From positions 1,054,001 through 1,118,000 of the forward strand of contig NZ_LT897781.1 of assembly GCF_900188315.1 (NCBI RefSeq): 64,000 nucleotides of DNA. The letters run 5' to 3'. Below, one piece after another: positions 54,956-64,000 of this stretch. Below the pieces are notes generated by a model that was given only the letters and a program-made list of their open reading frames with translations, made no database searches and was not told the origin of the DNA. Position 1 is the first letter of the stretch, and every line of letters starts with the position of its first letter. The position numbers and the translations under genes are program-made. Origin of the DNA: Marinobacter sp. es.042. GTDB lineage: Bacteria; Pseudomonadota; Gammaproteobacteria; Pseudomonadales; Oleiphilaceae.

Positions 54956-56644
54956 ATGTATTACGATTTTTTCGGCTTTCGCGAACCGCCGTTTTCCATT
55001 GCTCCCGACCCTCGTTACCTGTATCTCAGCGACCGCCATAAGGAGGCCTTGGCGCACCTGATGTACGGAGTCCAGGGGCAGGGCGGTTTCATCGTGATCA
55101 CTGGTGAGGTGGGAACCGGAAAAACAACGGTTTCCCGGTGTTTTATCGAGAATGTTCCCGATCATGTGGATATCGCGCTGATCCTTAACCCGAGGCTTTC
55201 TGCGCGGGAGTTACTGTCCTCCATCTGCGATGAGCTGGAAATCCCCCACGATATCAGCGCCACCATCAAGGAACTGGTTGATCTGATTAACCGGGATTTG
55301 CTCAAGGCCCATGCAGCCGGGCGACACAAGGTTCTGATGATTGATGAGGCCCAGAACCTTTCGGCCGAGGTGCTGGAACAGTTAAGGCTGTTGACCAATC
55401 TCGAGACGGCAGAGAAGAAGCTGCTGCAGATTGTCTTGCTTGGCCAGCCTGAACTTCAGGAAATGCTGGCACTTCCGGAACTGAGGCAGCTGAATCAGCG
55501 GGTTACAGCACGTTATCACCTGGACGCGATTGGTCGGGAAGAGCTGGCGGCCTACCTGAAATACCGCCTCAGTGTTGCAGGCATGCGGGGTGACATCTTT
55601 TCGCAGCGGGCGGTGAATCGCCTCTATCGCGAGAGCCAGGGCATACCCCGCCTGATCAACCTGATCAGTGACCGCGCGTTGTTGGGCGCCTATGCCGAGG
55701 GTGAGCATGAGATCACGCCCGAGCATATCCGCCAGGCGGCAAAAGAAGTACGTGGACAATCCCTCGGCCCCACGCCCTCACGAGCGCGCCAGTCACCAGA
55801 CAGATCCCAGTACCTTATCGTTGTGGCGTCGATTCTGGTGGCCATCATCGGCACCGCCTGGCTTTTTGAGCGTTGGTCACCCGGCGGAGCGTTTCTCACC
55901 GATCCCTCCCCAGCAGAACCTTTGCAGGGGGCTGTTGAGCGAGTCGACGAGGAGGAACAGCAACCATTGCAAGAGATTCAGGAAACCGGGTCCGGAGAGC
56001 CGTCAGCACCCGTTGAACTTGCCGTGCCGGGCCAGCTTCTGGATTCCGTGGAGGCTTTCCAGGTACTTTTCGGGATCTGGGGGCGCGAATATGAACCTTC
56101 GGAAGCGCCCGTTGCCTGCGACTGGGCCAACGAGGAGGGTCTTGGATGCCTGAGTCGTCAGGGTAGCCGCCGAAGCCTGGAGTTTCTCAACCGCCCGGCA
56201 ATGCTTCAGCTCCAGGACGAGGCAGGCAATACGGGATTCATTGTCCTCCGCTACCTGAACGGCGATGAAGCAGAGGTGGCCTCATCGTCGGGCAGTCAGA
56301 CCGTTTCCTTTGCCAGCATCGAGCGATACTGGTTTGGAGAATATCGGGTATTGTGGCGCTTGCCGGAATACCTTACAGGGGACGGTTTGTACAGAAATGG
56401 CGGCGGTGAACAGCTCTGGATTGGCGCCAGGATGATGGATCTGGCGGATCTGCACAGTAGTTCCCTTGCCGAGAGCGACCGTGTCAAACGCATGGGTACC
56501 GAAGAGCAGGTTCGGTGGTATCAGTCGTTGCGAGGGCTGACTGTGGACGGCATTGCCGGAGCCATGACCATCATCCAGATCAACAACGATCTTGAGGCAT
56601 CCATCCCCCGTTTGACGCCATTGAAGTCTGAAGGTCGAGAATAA
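54956..56644 (+). CDS. gspA: GspA/ExeA-like ATPase with peptidoglycan-binding domain
   Basis: A 562-residue inner-membrane protein. The N-terminal AAA ATPase has Walker A GEVGTGKTT (about 50–58), Walker B LMIDEAQNLS and NQRVTARYHL. One membrane helix (about 283–303) is followed by a periplasmic part ending in a peptidoglycan-binding repeat (about 505–545; YQSLRGLTVDGIAGAMTI). It helps place the type II secretion outer-membrane ring through the cell wall. gspB follows after 2 bp. Confidence 0.92.
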   Translation: MYYDFFGFREPPFSIAPDPRYLYLSDRHKEALAHLMYGVQGQGGFIVITGEVGTGKTTVSRCFIENVPDHVDIALILNPRLSARELLSSICDELEIPHDISATIKELVDLINRDLLKAHAAGRHKVLMIDEAQNLSAEVLEQLRLLTNLETAEKKLLQIVLLGQPELQEMLALPELRQLNQRVTARYHLDAIGREELAAYLKYRLSVAGMRGDIFSQRAVNRLYRESQGIPRLINLISDRALLGAYAEGEHEITPEHIRQAAKEVRGQSLGPTPSRARQSPDRSQYLIVVASILVAIIGTAWLFERWSPGGAFLTDPSPAEPLQGAVERVDEEEQQPLQEIQETGSGEPSAPVELAVPGQLLDSVEAFQVLFGIWGREYEPSEAPVACDWANEEGLGCLSRQGSRRSLEFLNRPAMLQLQDEAGNTGFIVLRYLNGDEAEVASSSGSQTVSFASIERYWFGEYRVLWRLPEYLTGDGLYRNGGGEQLWIGARMMDLADLHSSSLAESDRVKRMGTEEQVRWYQSLRGLTVDGIAGAMTIIQINNDLEASIPRLTPLKSEGRE

Positions 56645-56646
56645 TC

Positions 56647-57372
56647 ATGTCTTACATTCTTGACGCATTGCGAAAATCGGAGACGGAGCGGCGCCAGGGG
56701 CGCGTTCCGGACCTTGGCCAGCAAGTGCAGCTGATTCACCGGCCGAAGAAAAAGCGGGTGTCACCAGCTATCTGGGTGTCGGTGGCACTGCTGCTAAACG
56801 CCGGCGTCCTGGCCTTTGTATTCTGGCCGGGAGCGCCGTTGCCCTGGGTTTCCGAGTCGCAATCCGAGACATCTGCGGCCTCGGCCAGAACGACAGCTCC
56901 TGAACCTGATGCGGTGGCGCCTGCGACAGAGCCAGCACCGACATTGGAAGATCCCGTTGCACAAACGGGGACCATCCCTGAGCCCGATACGGGCGAGGCG
57001 ACTCCAGCGCCGATCGCTTCGGAACCTTCCCCATCACAAAGCCGGGAGCGAGCGACCGTTATCGTTCCCTCATCCGCAAATTCCGAAACTGCTGCACCAA
57101 TGGTGCAGCCCGAGCAGGCAGGCAGAGTGCCACATCTGGTAGAGTTGCCGCTCTCATTTCAGAAGAGCGTTCCCGATTTGACCTTTAACAGCCATATCTA
57201 CTCGTCATCCCCTGCATCGCGCCGGGTCATGATTAACAACACCTACCTGCGAGTGGGCGACGTCTTCGATGGCCTGCGGGTAGACGACATAACAGAAGAA
57301 GGGGTGGTTCTGAGTCGTGACGGCCGGCGTTTTCGGGTTGGCGTTGTTCGGGACTGGGTGAGCCCTCGCTGA
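56647..57372 (+). CDS. gspB: General secretion pathway protein B
   Basis: A 241-residue inner-membrane protein. It starts with the family signature MSYILDALRKSETERRQG, then one helix (about 40–58), a Pro/Ala/Thr-rich periplasmic linker and a C-terminal domain (LTFNSHIYSSSPASRRVMI). It partners GspA in secretin assembly. It overlaps dinG by 1 bp. Confidence 0.92.
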   Translation: MSYILDALRKSETERRQGRVPDLGQQVQLIHRPKKKRVSPAIWVSVALLLNAGVLAFVFWPGAPLPWVSESQSETSAASARTTAPEPDAVAPATEPAPTLEDPVAQTGTIPEPDTGEATPAPIASEPSPSQSRERATVIVPSSANSETAAPMVQPEQAGRVPHLVELPLSFQKSVPDLTFNSHIYSSSPASRRVMINNTYLRVGDVFDGLRVDDITEEGVVLSRDGRRFRVGVVRDWVSPR

Positions 57373-59576
57373 TGGCGCTGACCGACGAGATCAAGCAATC
57401 GATCCAGCAGGGATATCGGGATGTGCTGGCAGGCAAGGATATTCGGGCGCGCTATGGGCAGCGCCTGATGATTGCGGAAATCGCCAGATACATGGGCGAA
57501 ATCACCGAGAACGATGGCCAGCGAACGTCCCCGGCCTCCGCCTGTGTGGTCGAAGCCGGGACTGGGACAGGCAAAACCCTGGCCTATCTGATCGCCGCCA
57601 TCCCGGTGGCCAAGGCCCTCGGCAAAACCCTGGTTATCTCCACCGCAACCGTGGCCCTTCAGGACCAGATTGTGCTTAAAGATCTCCCGGACCTGAAAAA
57701 GCACAGCAAGATGGATTTCAACTGGACTCTGGCCAAAGGGCGGGGGCGCTACCTCTGCATGTCACGGTTGGAAGCCCGACTGCACGATGAAGGCAATACC
57801 GACAGCGACACCATGCCCCTGTTCCTTTTGGATGGGCCGAAAAATGAAGAACCGGGCACCCGGGCCTTTTTCGAGGAAATGCTCGCCAGTTATGGCTCCC
57901 GCGAGTGGGACGGTGACCGTGACCACTGGCCGGAACAGATACCGGACGACGTCTGGCGACAGGTAACCACGGACCACCGGCAGTGCACCAACCGCCACTG
58001 CAGCTATTTCGACAGTTGCGCTTTTTTTGATGCCCGTAAAGACCTTGATGATGCCGATATCGTGGTGGCTAACCATGACCTGGTTCTGGCCGACCTTGCC
58101 CTGGGCGGCGGTGCCATTCTGCCGGAGCCGGAGAACGCCCTCTATATTTTCGACGAGGCTCATCACCTTCCGGACAAGGCCCTGAATCACTTTGCCGCGT
58201 CGCTGCCACTCAATGCTACCCGGCAATGGCTGAAGCAGCTTTCCCAGGCGCTTGTGAAAATGCAGCCTTACCTGGCAGCCGGCACCCAGGCGGCCAAGTC
58301 CCTGGATCGCATCAGTTCTGCGTCGAGAGAGGTAGACCTGGTCCTCAACCGGGTTTACGAAGAAGCCGAGCAGAATACCGGCTGGGAGTTCAACGAAGAG
58401 CGCCGGACGGCGCAGTGGCGTTATCCGGAAGGCGAGTTGCCGGAGGCGATGGCCGAGCTTGCAGCCGAAAGCCGGATTGCTACCGCTAACATGGTCCGGC
58501 AACTGGGCGTTCTGGCGGACGAGTTGCAGGGCGCCTTTGATGAGCGCAAGGAGCATGAGATCGACCGGGAAACCGCCGAAGCCTGGTATCCGGTGATAGG
58601 CTCCTTTCACGCCCGGGCAGAGGACCAGTTGCGGCTCTGGACAGCCTGGTGCGACCCGGGCAATGCCAGCCCCCCCTTGGAAGCTGAAACTAACAGCGAG
58701 ACAGGTGAGGAGCCTGAAGCCAGGCCGAAAACGCAGAAAAGCCCGCCCCCAGCCCGATGGGCAGTACGCCAGCGCTGGGACCACGCCGAGGACATCACCC
58801 TTTACAGTTCACCGGTACTGGCAGACAACCTGTTGTACTCCAGACTTTGGTCTCGCGCTTATGGCGCCGTGCTCACAAGTGCCACCCTGACCGCACTTGG
58901 TCGATTCGATCGCCTGAACGCGCGGGCTGGATTGCCCCAGGGCAGCCGCTTCCTCGTGGTTCCCAGCTCTTTCCGTTACGGCGAAATGGCAACGGTGGAG
59001 GTGCCTGCAATGTCTGCCATGCCCACGGATGACGGCTTCGCCGATGAGCTTGTAAAACGACTACCGGACCTCTGGGCAGGCGAGAAGGCGACTCTGGTGT
59101 TGTTTACGTCCCGTCGTCAAATGCAGCAAGTGCGAGACGCGTTGGCCCCGGATTACCCGGACCTGATCATCACCCAGGACGATATGGCCAAGGGCGAAGT
59201 GCTGAGGCAGCATTGCAGCAGGGTGGATGAAGGCCGGCCGAGTGTCCTGTTCGGCGTTGCCAGTTTTGCAGAGGGTATCGACCTTCCAGGCAAGTACCTG
59301 CACCACGTCGTGATTACCCGTTTGCCATTTTCGGTGCCGGATGATCCCATTGAGGCGAGCCTGGCCGAGTGGGTGACGCAGCGAGGCGGCAATCCGTTTA
59401 TGGAAATCACCGTTCCGGACGCATCCATCAAACTCGTCCAGGCGGTTGGTAGGCTGCTGCGGACCGAGCAGGACACTGGAAGAGTGACCATCCTGGATCG
59501 CCGCATTATTGCCCGCCGGTATGGTCAGCTGTTGCTGGATGCATTGCCACCCTTCCGCCGGATCATCGAACACTGA
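57372..59576 (+). CDS. dinG: ATP-dependent DNA helicase DinG
   Basis: A 734-residue XPD-type helicase. Walker A is EAGTGTGKTLAYLI, the DEAH box is FDEAHHL, and the late motif is QAVGRLLRTEQD. Four cysteines that hold the Fe–S cluster are seen (YLCM, RQC, RHC, DSC, between about 125 and 217). It unwinds D-loops and R-loops in repair. It overlaps gspB by 1 bp (TGATG), so co-translation is likely. Confidence 0.95.
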   Translation: MALTDEIKQSIQQGYRDVLAGKDIRARYGQRLMIAEIARYMGEITENDGQRTSPASACVVEAGTGTGKTLAYLIAAIPVAKALGKTLVISTATVALQDQIVLKDLPDLKKHSKMDFNWTLAKGRGRYLCMSRLEARLHDEGNTDSDTMPLFLLDGPKNEEPGTRAFFEEMLASYGSREWDGDRDHWPEQIPDDVWRQVTTDHRQCTNRHCSYFDSCAFFDARKDLDDADIVVANHDLVLADLALGGGAILPEPENALYIFDEAHHLPDKALNHFAASLPLNATRQWLKQLSQALVKMQPYLAAGTQAAKSLDRISSASREVDLVLNRVYEEAEQNTGWEFNEERRTAQWRYPEGELPEAMAELAAESRIATANMVRQLGVLADELQGAFDERKEHEIDRETAEAWYPVIGSFHARAEDQLRLWTAWCDPGNASPPLEAETNSETGEEPEARPKTQKSPPPARWAVRQRWDHAEDITLYSSPVLADNLLYSRLWSRAYGAVLTSATLTALGRFDRLNARAGLPQGSRFLVVPSSFRYGEMATVEVPAMSAMPTDDGFADELVKRLPDLWAGEKATLVLFTSRRQMQQVRDALAPDYPDLIITQDDMAKGEVLRQHCSRVDEGRPSVLFGVASFAEGIDLPGKYLHHVVITRLPFSVPDDPIEASLAEWVTQRGGNPFMEITVPDASIKLVQAVGRLLRTEQDTGRVTILDRRIIARRYGQLLLDALPPFRRIIEH

Positions 59577-59600
59577 ATCCCACCAGAACCGTTCAGCCAT

Positions 59601-59632
59601 AAAAAAAGAGCCAGCCCTTTCGGGTTGGCTCT
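59601..59632 (-). terminator. Intrinsic terminator after the MalT-like gene
   Basis: On the minus strand an 11-bp stem (AGAGCCAACCC paired with GGGCTGGCTCT, TTTC-type loop) is followed by seven T residues. It ends the leftward MalT-like transcript about 210 bp past its stop. Between lies only a short direct repeat of GGGCGTAGC (59754, 59778). Confidence 0.85.
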
Positions 59633-59841
59633 CATCAAGGGGTTCTTTCGAACCCGGGCGTCGAAACAACGCGGAACAAGAAATCTGAAGGCCTGAAGTT
59701 TCAGAATTCCTGGTGAGGTTGCCCTCACCGTTGAAAATATAATAGGGGATTAGAGGGCGTAGCCGGATCGTCCAAAGGGCGTAGCGGGCTTAAATTGTGG
59801 GTGCAAAGTGTGATGCGCGTCACGCTTCTGGGGGCTCGAAA

Positions 59842-62562
59842 TCAGCCTTGCAGCAACCCCAGTTCCCGGCCCCTGGCCAGAGCCTCGGTTCTGCGGCCCA
59901 CGCCGAGCTTTCCATAAAGGTTGCGAATGTGGGCCTTCACCGTAGCCGGGGCAACGGCCATCTTTGCGGCAATTTCCTTGTTGGCATGGCCCGCATGGAT
60001 CAGCGCAAGCACTTCAAGTTCTCGCTGGCTGAGAGGTTCAGGCAGTGTTTCGGCGTTGCGTGTCGTACGGCCACGCTCACCAGAAATGGCACTGGCTTTT
60101 GTTTCAGAATGGCCCTCGCCAGACCGGCGTTGATCGAGAAGCATTTTCCTGACGCTCGCGTTCCTGCTTCCCGGTTCATCCAGCGCTGGCAAACCAAGGA
60201 GCAGGGCACGCAGATCCGGGCTTTCCTCCGCAAAAAGCCGCATGAAGCCGGCCTCGCCGGCCAGTTTTATCGCACGGGTCAGCATTTGCTCCGATTCATC
60301 GGTCCGTTCCTGCTTTGCCAGGGCCTCGCCATAGACCAACAGAATTTCCACAAGGTGTCGGTTGTGGGCGTTGCGTTCAGCCGGTTGCAAAAGAGCGCTG
60401 AGTATCTCCTGGGCCCGCTCGGGCTGATCCAGTGCCACCAGCACTCGCGCCTCGCTAATACGGCTTTGTTCAAGGTGAAGCGGATTGGTGAACGCGGCAT
60501 CGGCTCGGAAATCCAGGCAGGCCCGGGCTTTTTCCGGATGGCCTGAAGCCAGGTAGCAGCGTGCCAGAAGGGCAGTGCTTGCGGGTGGCTCGAACACGAT
60601 TTGCTCTCGTCGCTTGCGGGCGATCTGGGATGCGTCTTCGAGCGCGTCAATCGCGTCCTGCAGCCGGCCTTCGCTGAAAGCCAGGTGACCACGCACGTAC
60701 TGAATGATCACGTGCTGGCCCGGTTCGGTGCCCCGCTCAACATGTTCGAGCAACGGTTTCAGGTGCGTGGCTGCTAGCTGGGGGTGATTTCGTTCGCGAT
60801 GAATCTCACAGAGTGTACTGTTCTGCCAGCATGAAATGAGTCTTGGCTGGGTTGGGTCCGCATAGTGTTTGTCCACCCATTGCCTTATCTCGGTGCAGGT
60901 TTCCAAAGCCAGATCGATATCGCCGCGATTGTACTGAATCCACGCCAGCAGGCCGCCACTGGAAAGGACCGTACTGGGTTTATGTTCGACCTGTCCGTAA
61001 CGGACTGCCGACTGGAGCGCGTCTTCGGCTTCGGTGAGTTCACCCTTGCCGTAGTAATCCAGCCCCAGGCCGTAATAGGTCACCGACTTTAACGGAATAC
61101 GAGTGTGATCAATCTCCCTGAGCACCTGTCTTGTGAGATCTGCGGCGCTCTTGTCGTCACTCCGGGTGCGAGCCAGATAGGAGCGCATCAGTGAGATCTC
61201 ACTTTGCAGCCCGAGGGCCCCTTCGGCATCCGGATGGGAGTCCGCCACCTGCCGGTCCAGAAGATCCTCCAGGCCGGACAGCAGCGGCTCCAGACTATCG
61301 ATGCGGTTGGCAAAGAACAGCCCCCAGATCCGGAGCATCTGGAGTTGCGGATTGTCGATGACAAGATCCTGTGGCAAGGCATCAATCCAGTCCAGTACGG
61401 GGAGGTGATAACCGCCATGGATCAGGTTGTTGCCGTGTTCTGCGAGCACCCGGGCAAGCCGGGACCAGTCCTCCTGTCGGACGATCTGGGCAATGGCTTC
61501 CTGCACGTGGCCATGGGCCAATAACCAGTCCACGGTGCGGTGCCAGAGTCGCGCGGCCGAGTCGGGATCTGAGTGACTTATCCTGAGTTGCAACGCATCC
61601 CGAAACAGGTCGTGATAGCGGAACCACTCGTTCCGGGTATCCAGCGGGATCAGGAACAGATTCTGGCTGAGAAGTTTTTCAAGCAGCTCCTGACTGTTGT
61701 CGGACCCACGGATCGAATCACAGAGGGATGCACACAGCCGGGGGCAACAGGCCGTTTCAAGCAGAAATTCCGAAAGCTCCCGGGGTTGCTGCTCAAGTAC
61801 TTCGCTCAGCACATAATCGCTGATGTGGCGCTCATCCAGATTTAACTGGTTTCCACTGGTGCTGGCGTCCTTTCCGGATAATGCGGACAGCTGCATGGCA
61901 GCGACCCAGCCTTCGGTTTTGCGGTAGATCGCGTGGACATCCTCGTCGGCGATATCAAGGCCCATGGTGTCTTGAAAGAACTGGCGGCATTCGTCTTCAG
62001 AAAAGGCCAGCAGGCCGGGGTGAATGTCCTGGATCCACCGACGGACGCGCCAGCGGGCCAGGGGCAGTGGCGGTTCGGTTCTGGACGCCAGGGTTATCAG
62101 AACGCCCGGCGGAACATAATCAATGAAATAGGCGAACTGCCTGTGGATGGCCGGGTTGCCAATAAAGTGGAAATCGTCCAGCACCAGCGACCACGGGCTG
62201 TCATCACGAGCCAGCGTGTTGATCAGGCCGGTAATGGCTTCGGTAAACGTGTCATCTGACTGGTGGGCTAATTGTTTGCGCAAATCGGACGCGCCGGTCA
62301 GGCCGGCTTGCTCAAAAGCACCTATCAGGTACTGCCAGAATCGCCGAGGCTCATCATCGTGTTCATCCAGAGAGAGCCAGGCGGTGGGGGAGGAAACCCT
62401 TGAACACCATTGCGCAACCAGCGTGGTCTTGCCAAAACCGGCCGGAGCAATCACGAGATTCAGTCTTTTCGGAGCCCGGGACTCAAGCAAGGCACTCAGC
62501 CGCTCACGTTTAACTGCGCGCGAGTCTGACGTTGGCCGAAGAAACTTTGTGGTGAGCAGCAT
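59842..62562 (-). CDS. MalT-like LuxR-family regulator (LAL type)
   Basis: A 906-residue transcription activator. The N-terminal ATPase has Walker A APAGFGKTT near 40 and a long TPR-like sensor region (about 350–790). The C-terminal LuxR helix-turn-helix (SQRELEVLALIHAGHANKEI) is intact. ATG 62562 has AGGGA six bases upstream and gives the usual MLLTTKFLRP start; a TTG 72 bp earlier lacks a ribosome-binding site. It is monocistronic between dinG and the divergent cysB, so its target genes cannot be told from context. Confidence 0.9.
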   Translation of the reverse strand: MLLTTKFLRPTSDSRAVKRERLSALLESRAPKRLNLVIAPAGFGKTTLVAQWCSRVSSPTAWLSLDEHDDEPRRFWQYLIGAFEQAGLTGASDLRKQLAHQSDDTFTEAITGLINTLARDDSPWSLVLDDFHFIGNPAIHRQFAYFIDYVPPGVLITLASRTEPPLPLARWRVRRWIQDIHPGLLAFSEDECRQFFQDTMGLDIADEDVHAIYRKTEGWVAAMQLSALSGKDASTSGNQLNLDERHISDYVLSEVLEQQPRELSEFLLETACCPRLCASLCDSIRGSDNSQELLEKLLSQNLFLIPLDTRNEWFRYHDLFRDALQLRISHSDPDSAARLWHRTVDWLLAHGHVQEAIAQIVRQEDWSRLARVLAEHGNNLIHGGYHLPVLDWIDALPQDLVIDNPQLQMLRIWGLFFANRIDSLEPLLSGLEDLLDRQVADSHPDAEGALGLQSEISLMRSYLARTRSDDKSAADLTRQVLREIDHTRIPLKSVTYYGLGLDYYGKGELTEAEDALQSAVRYGQVEHKPSTVLSSGGLLAWIQYNRGDIDLALETCTEIRQWVDKHYADPTQPRLISCWQNSTLCEIHRERNHPQLAATHLKPLLEHVERGTEPGQHVIIQYVRGHLAFSEGRLQDAIDALEDASQIARKRREQIVFEPPASTALLARCYLASGHPEKARACLDFRADAAFTNPLHLEQSRISEARVLVALDQPERAQEILSALLQPAERNAHNRHLVEILLVYGEALAKQERTDESEQMLTRAIKLAGEAGFMRLFAEESPDLRALLLGLPALDEPGSRNASVRKMLLDQRRSGEGHSETKASAISGERGRTTRNAETLPEPLSQRELEVLALIHAGHANKEIAAKMAVAPATVKAHIRNLYGKLGVGRRTEALARGRELGLLQG

Positions 62563-62715
62563 GGGTTCCCTGAGAACTGGAATTTTGATGTGCCCAGACA
62601 GGGCTTTACGGATTGTGTCCTTTGTATTGGCCAAGTCAAGGGTTGGAGGGGCTTTTCATAGCCTCAGGGTTTTACCAGGGGCTGCGCAAATGCGATTTTG
62701 GTCTAAACTGTGTAA

Positions 62716-63786
<1,071 letters not shown>

Positions 63787-63803
63787 GAGGTGAGCGGGCA
63801 AGA

Positions 63804-63828
63804 GCCGCCCGGGTTATTCCCGGGCGAT
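63804..63828. terminator. Hairpin between cysB and cysH
   Basis: CGCCCGGG and CCCGGGCG flank TTATT, which includes the cysH stop codon. The stem is strong but no T run follows on either strand, so it may be a Rho-aided or bidirectional terminator, or only protect the mRNA end. Confidence 0.4.
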
Positions 63829-64000
63829 CAGGTTGCCGGCATGGAGGCCGCATTCTTTCTGGGTAGCTTCTTCCCACCACCAGCGGCCTTCACGCTCATG
63901 TTGACCGGGCAGGACAGGGCGGGTGCAGGGCTGGCAGCCGATGCTGACAAAGCCTTTCTCATGCAGTTTGTTGTAGGGCGCCTCTGACATACGGATGTAA
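63814..64000 (-). CDS. cysH: Phosphoadenylyl/adenylyl-sulfate reductase, C-terminal part
   Basis: The last 61 codons of a sulfate-assimilation reductase; the gene enters from the right edge. The C-terminal signature [20 protein letters not shown] and the redox Cys in KECGLH are exact. A second pair of cysteines (GCQPC) is also present, the mark of the Fe–S, APS-using type found in Pseudomonas. It converges on cysB. Confidence 0.93.
   Translation of the reverse strand, partial: YIRMSEAPYNKLHEKGFVSIGCQPCTRPVLPGQHEREGRWWWEEATQKECGLHAGNLIARE

Overview
The window looks like a chromosomal segment of a marine gammaproteobacterium, most likely Marinobacter or a close relative. The evidence is the housekeeping order ffs–dnaX–ybaB–recR–rnd–ycgL–ycgN, an HrpA of the DUF3418 type, convergent cysB/cysH, a GspA/GspB pair, and a complete exosortase/PEP-CTERM regulatory set (xrtA, prsT, prsR, prsK). 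No tRNA, rRNA, insertion sequence or CRISPR array was seen. The only stable RNA gene is the signal recognition particle RNA.

Left part (1–13 kb, accessory). A hybrid assembly line is read leftwards: one protein with A–T–KS–AT–ACP–aminotransferase domains (2142–8672), then a second protein with C–A domains that leaves the window (1–2138). The order predicts an amino acid starter extended by malonate, transamination of the beta-keto group to a beta-amine, then peptide extension. Read the other way is a cassette of small modifying enzymes: a GNAT, a JmjC/cupin Fe(II)/2-oxoglutarate oxygenase, a FemAB/BcsL-like acyltransferase and a formyltransferase (9247–12966). They meet the exosortase operon tail to tail.

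Exosortase block (13–21.6 kb, all leftwards). prsK (sensor kinase), prsR (sigma-54 activator), prsT (TPR lipoprotein) and an exosortase fused to an EpsI domain follow a PEP-CTERM substrate gene. A second substrate gene lies alone at 35.2 kb. Both substrate genes have a GG-N10-GC (-24/-12) element upstream, which links them to PrsR/RpoN.

Core block (21.7–35 kb). An epimerase, acyltransferase and mutarotase are read leftwards. Then come a 2OG oxygenase, ffs, dnaX, ybaB, recR, rnd, ycgL, ycgN, a small membrane protein, and a VWA–MoxR–VWA set.

Envelope motor block (36.2–44.4 kb). Nine tightly packed rightward genes encode TPR proteins, a lipoprotein, an ExbB/TolQ-like and two ExbD/TolR-like proteins and a TonB/AgmX-like protein. 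They look like one proton-driven envelope machine. Upstream are four helically spaced GTTAC repeats and a possible leftward small RNA.

Right part (44.4–64 kb). A MaoC hydratase, FadD, HrpA, a KAS III-like enzyme, a thioesterase, MlaA without a lipobox, a DUF3336 patatin, GspA, GspB, DinG, a large MalT-like LuxR regulator, CysB, and the C-terminus of the sulfate-assimilation reductase CysH.
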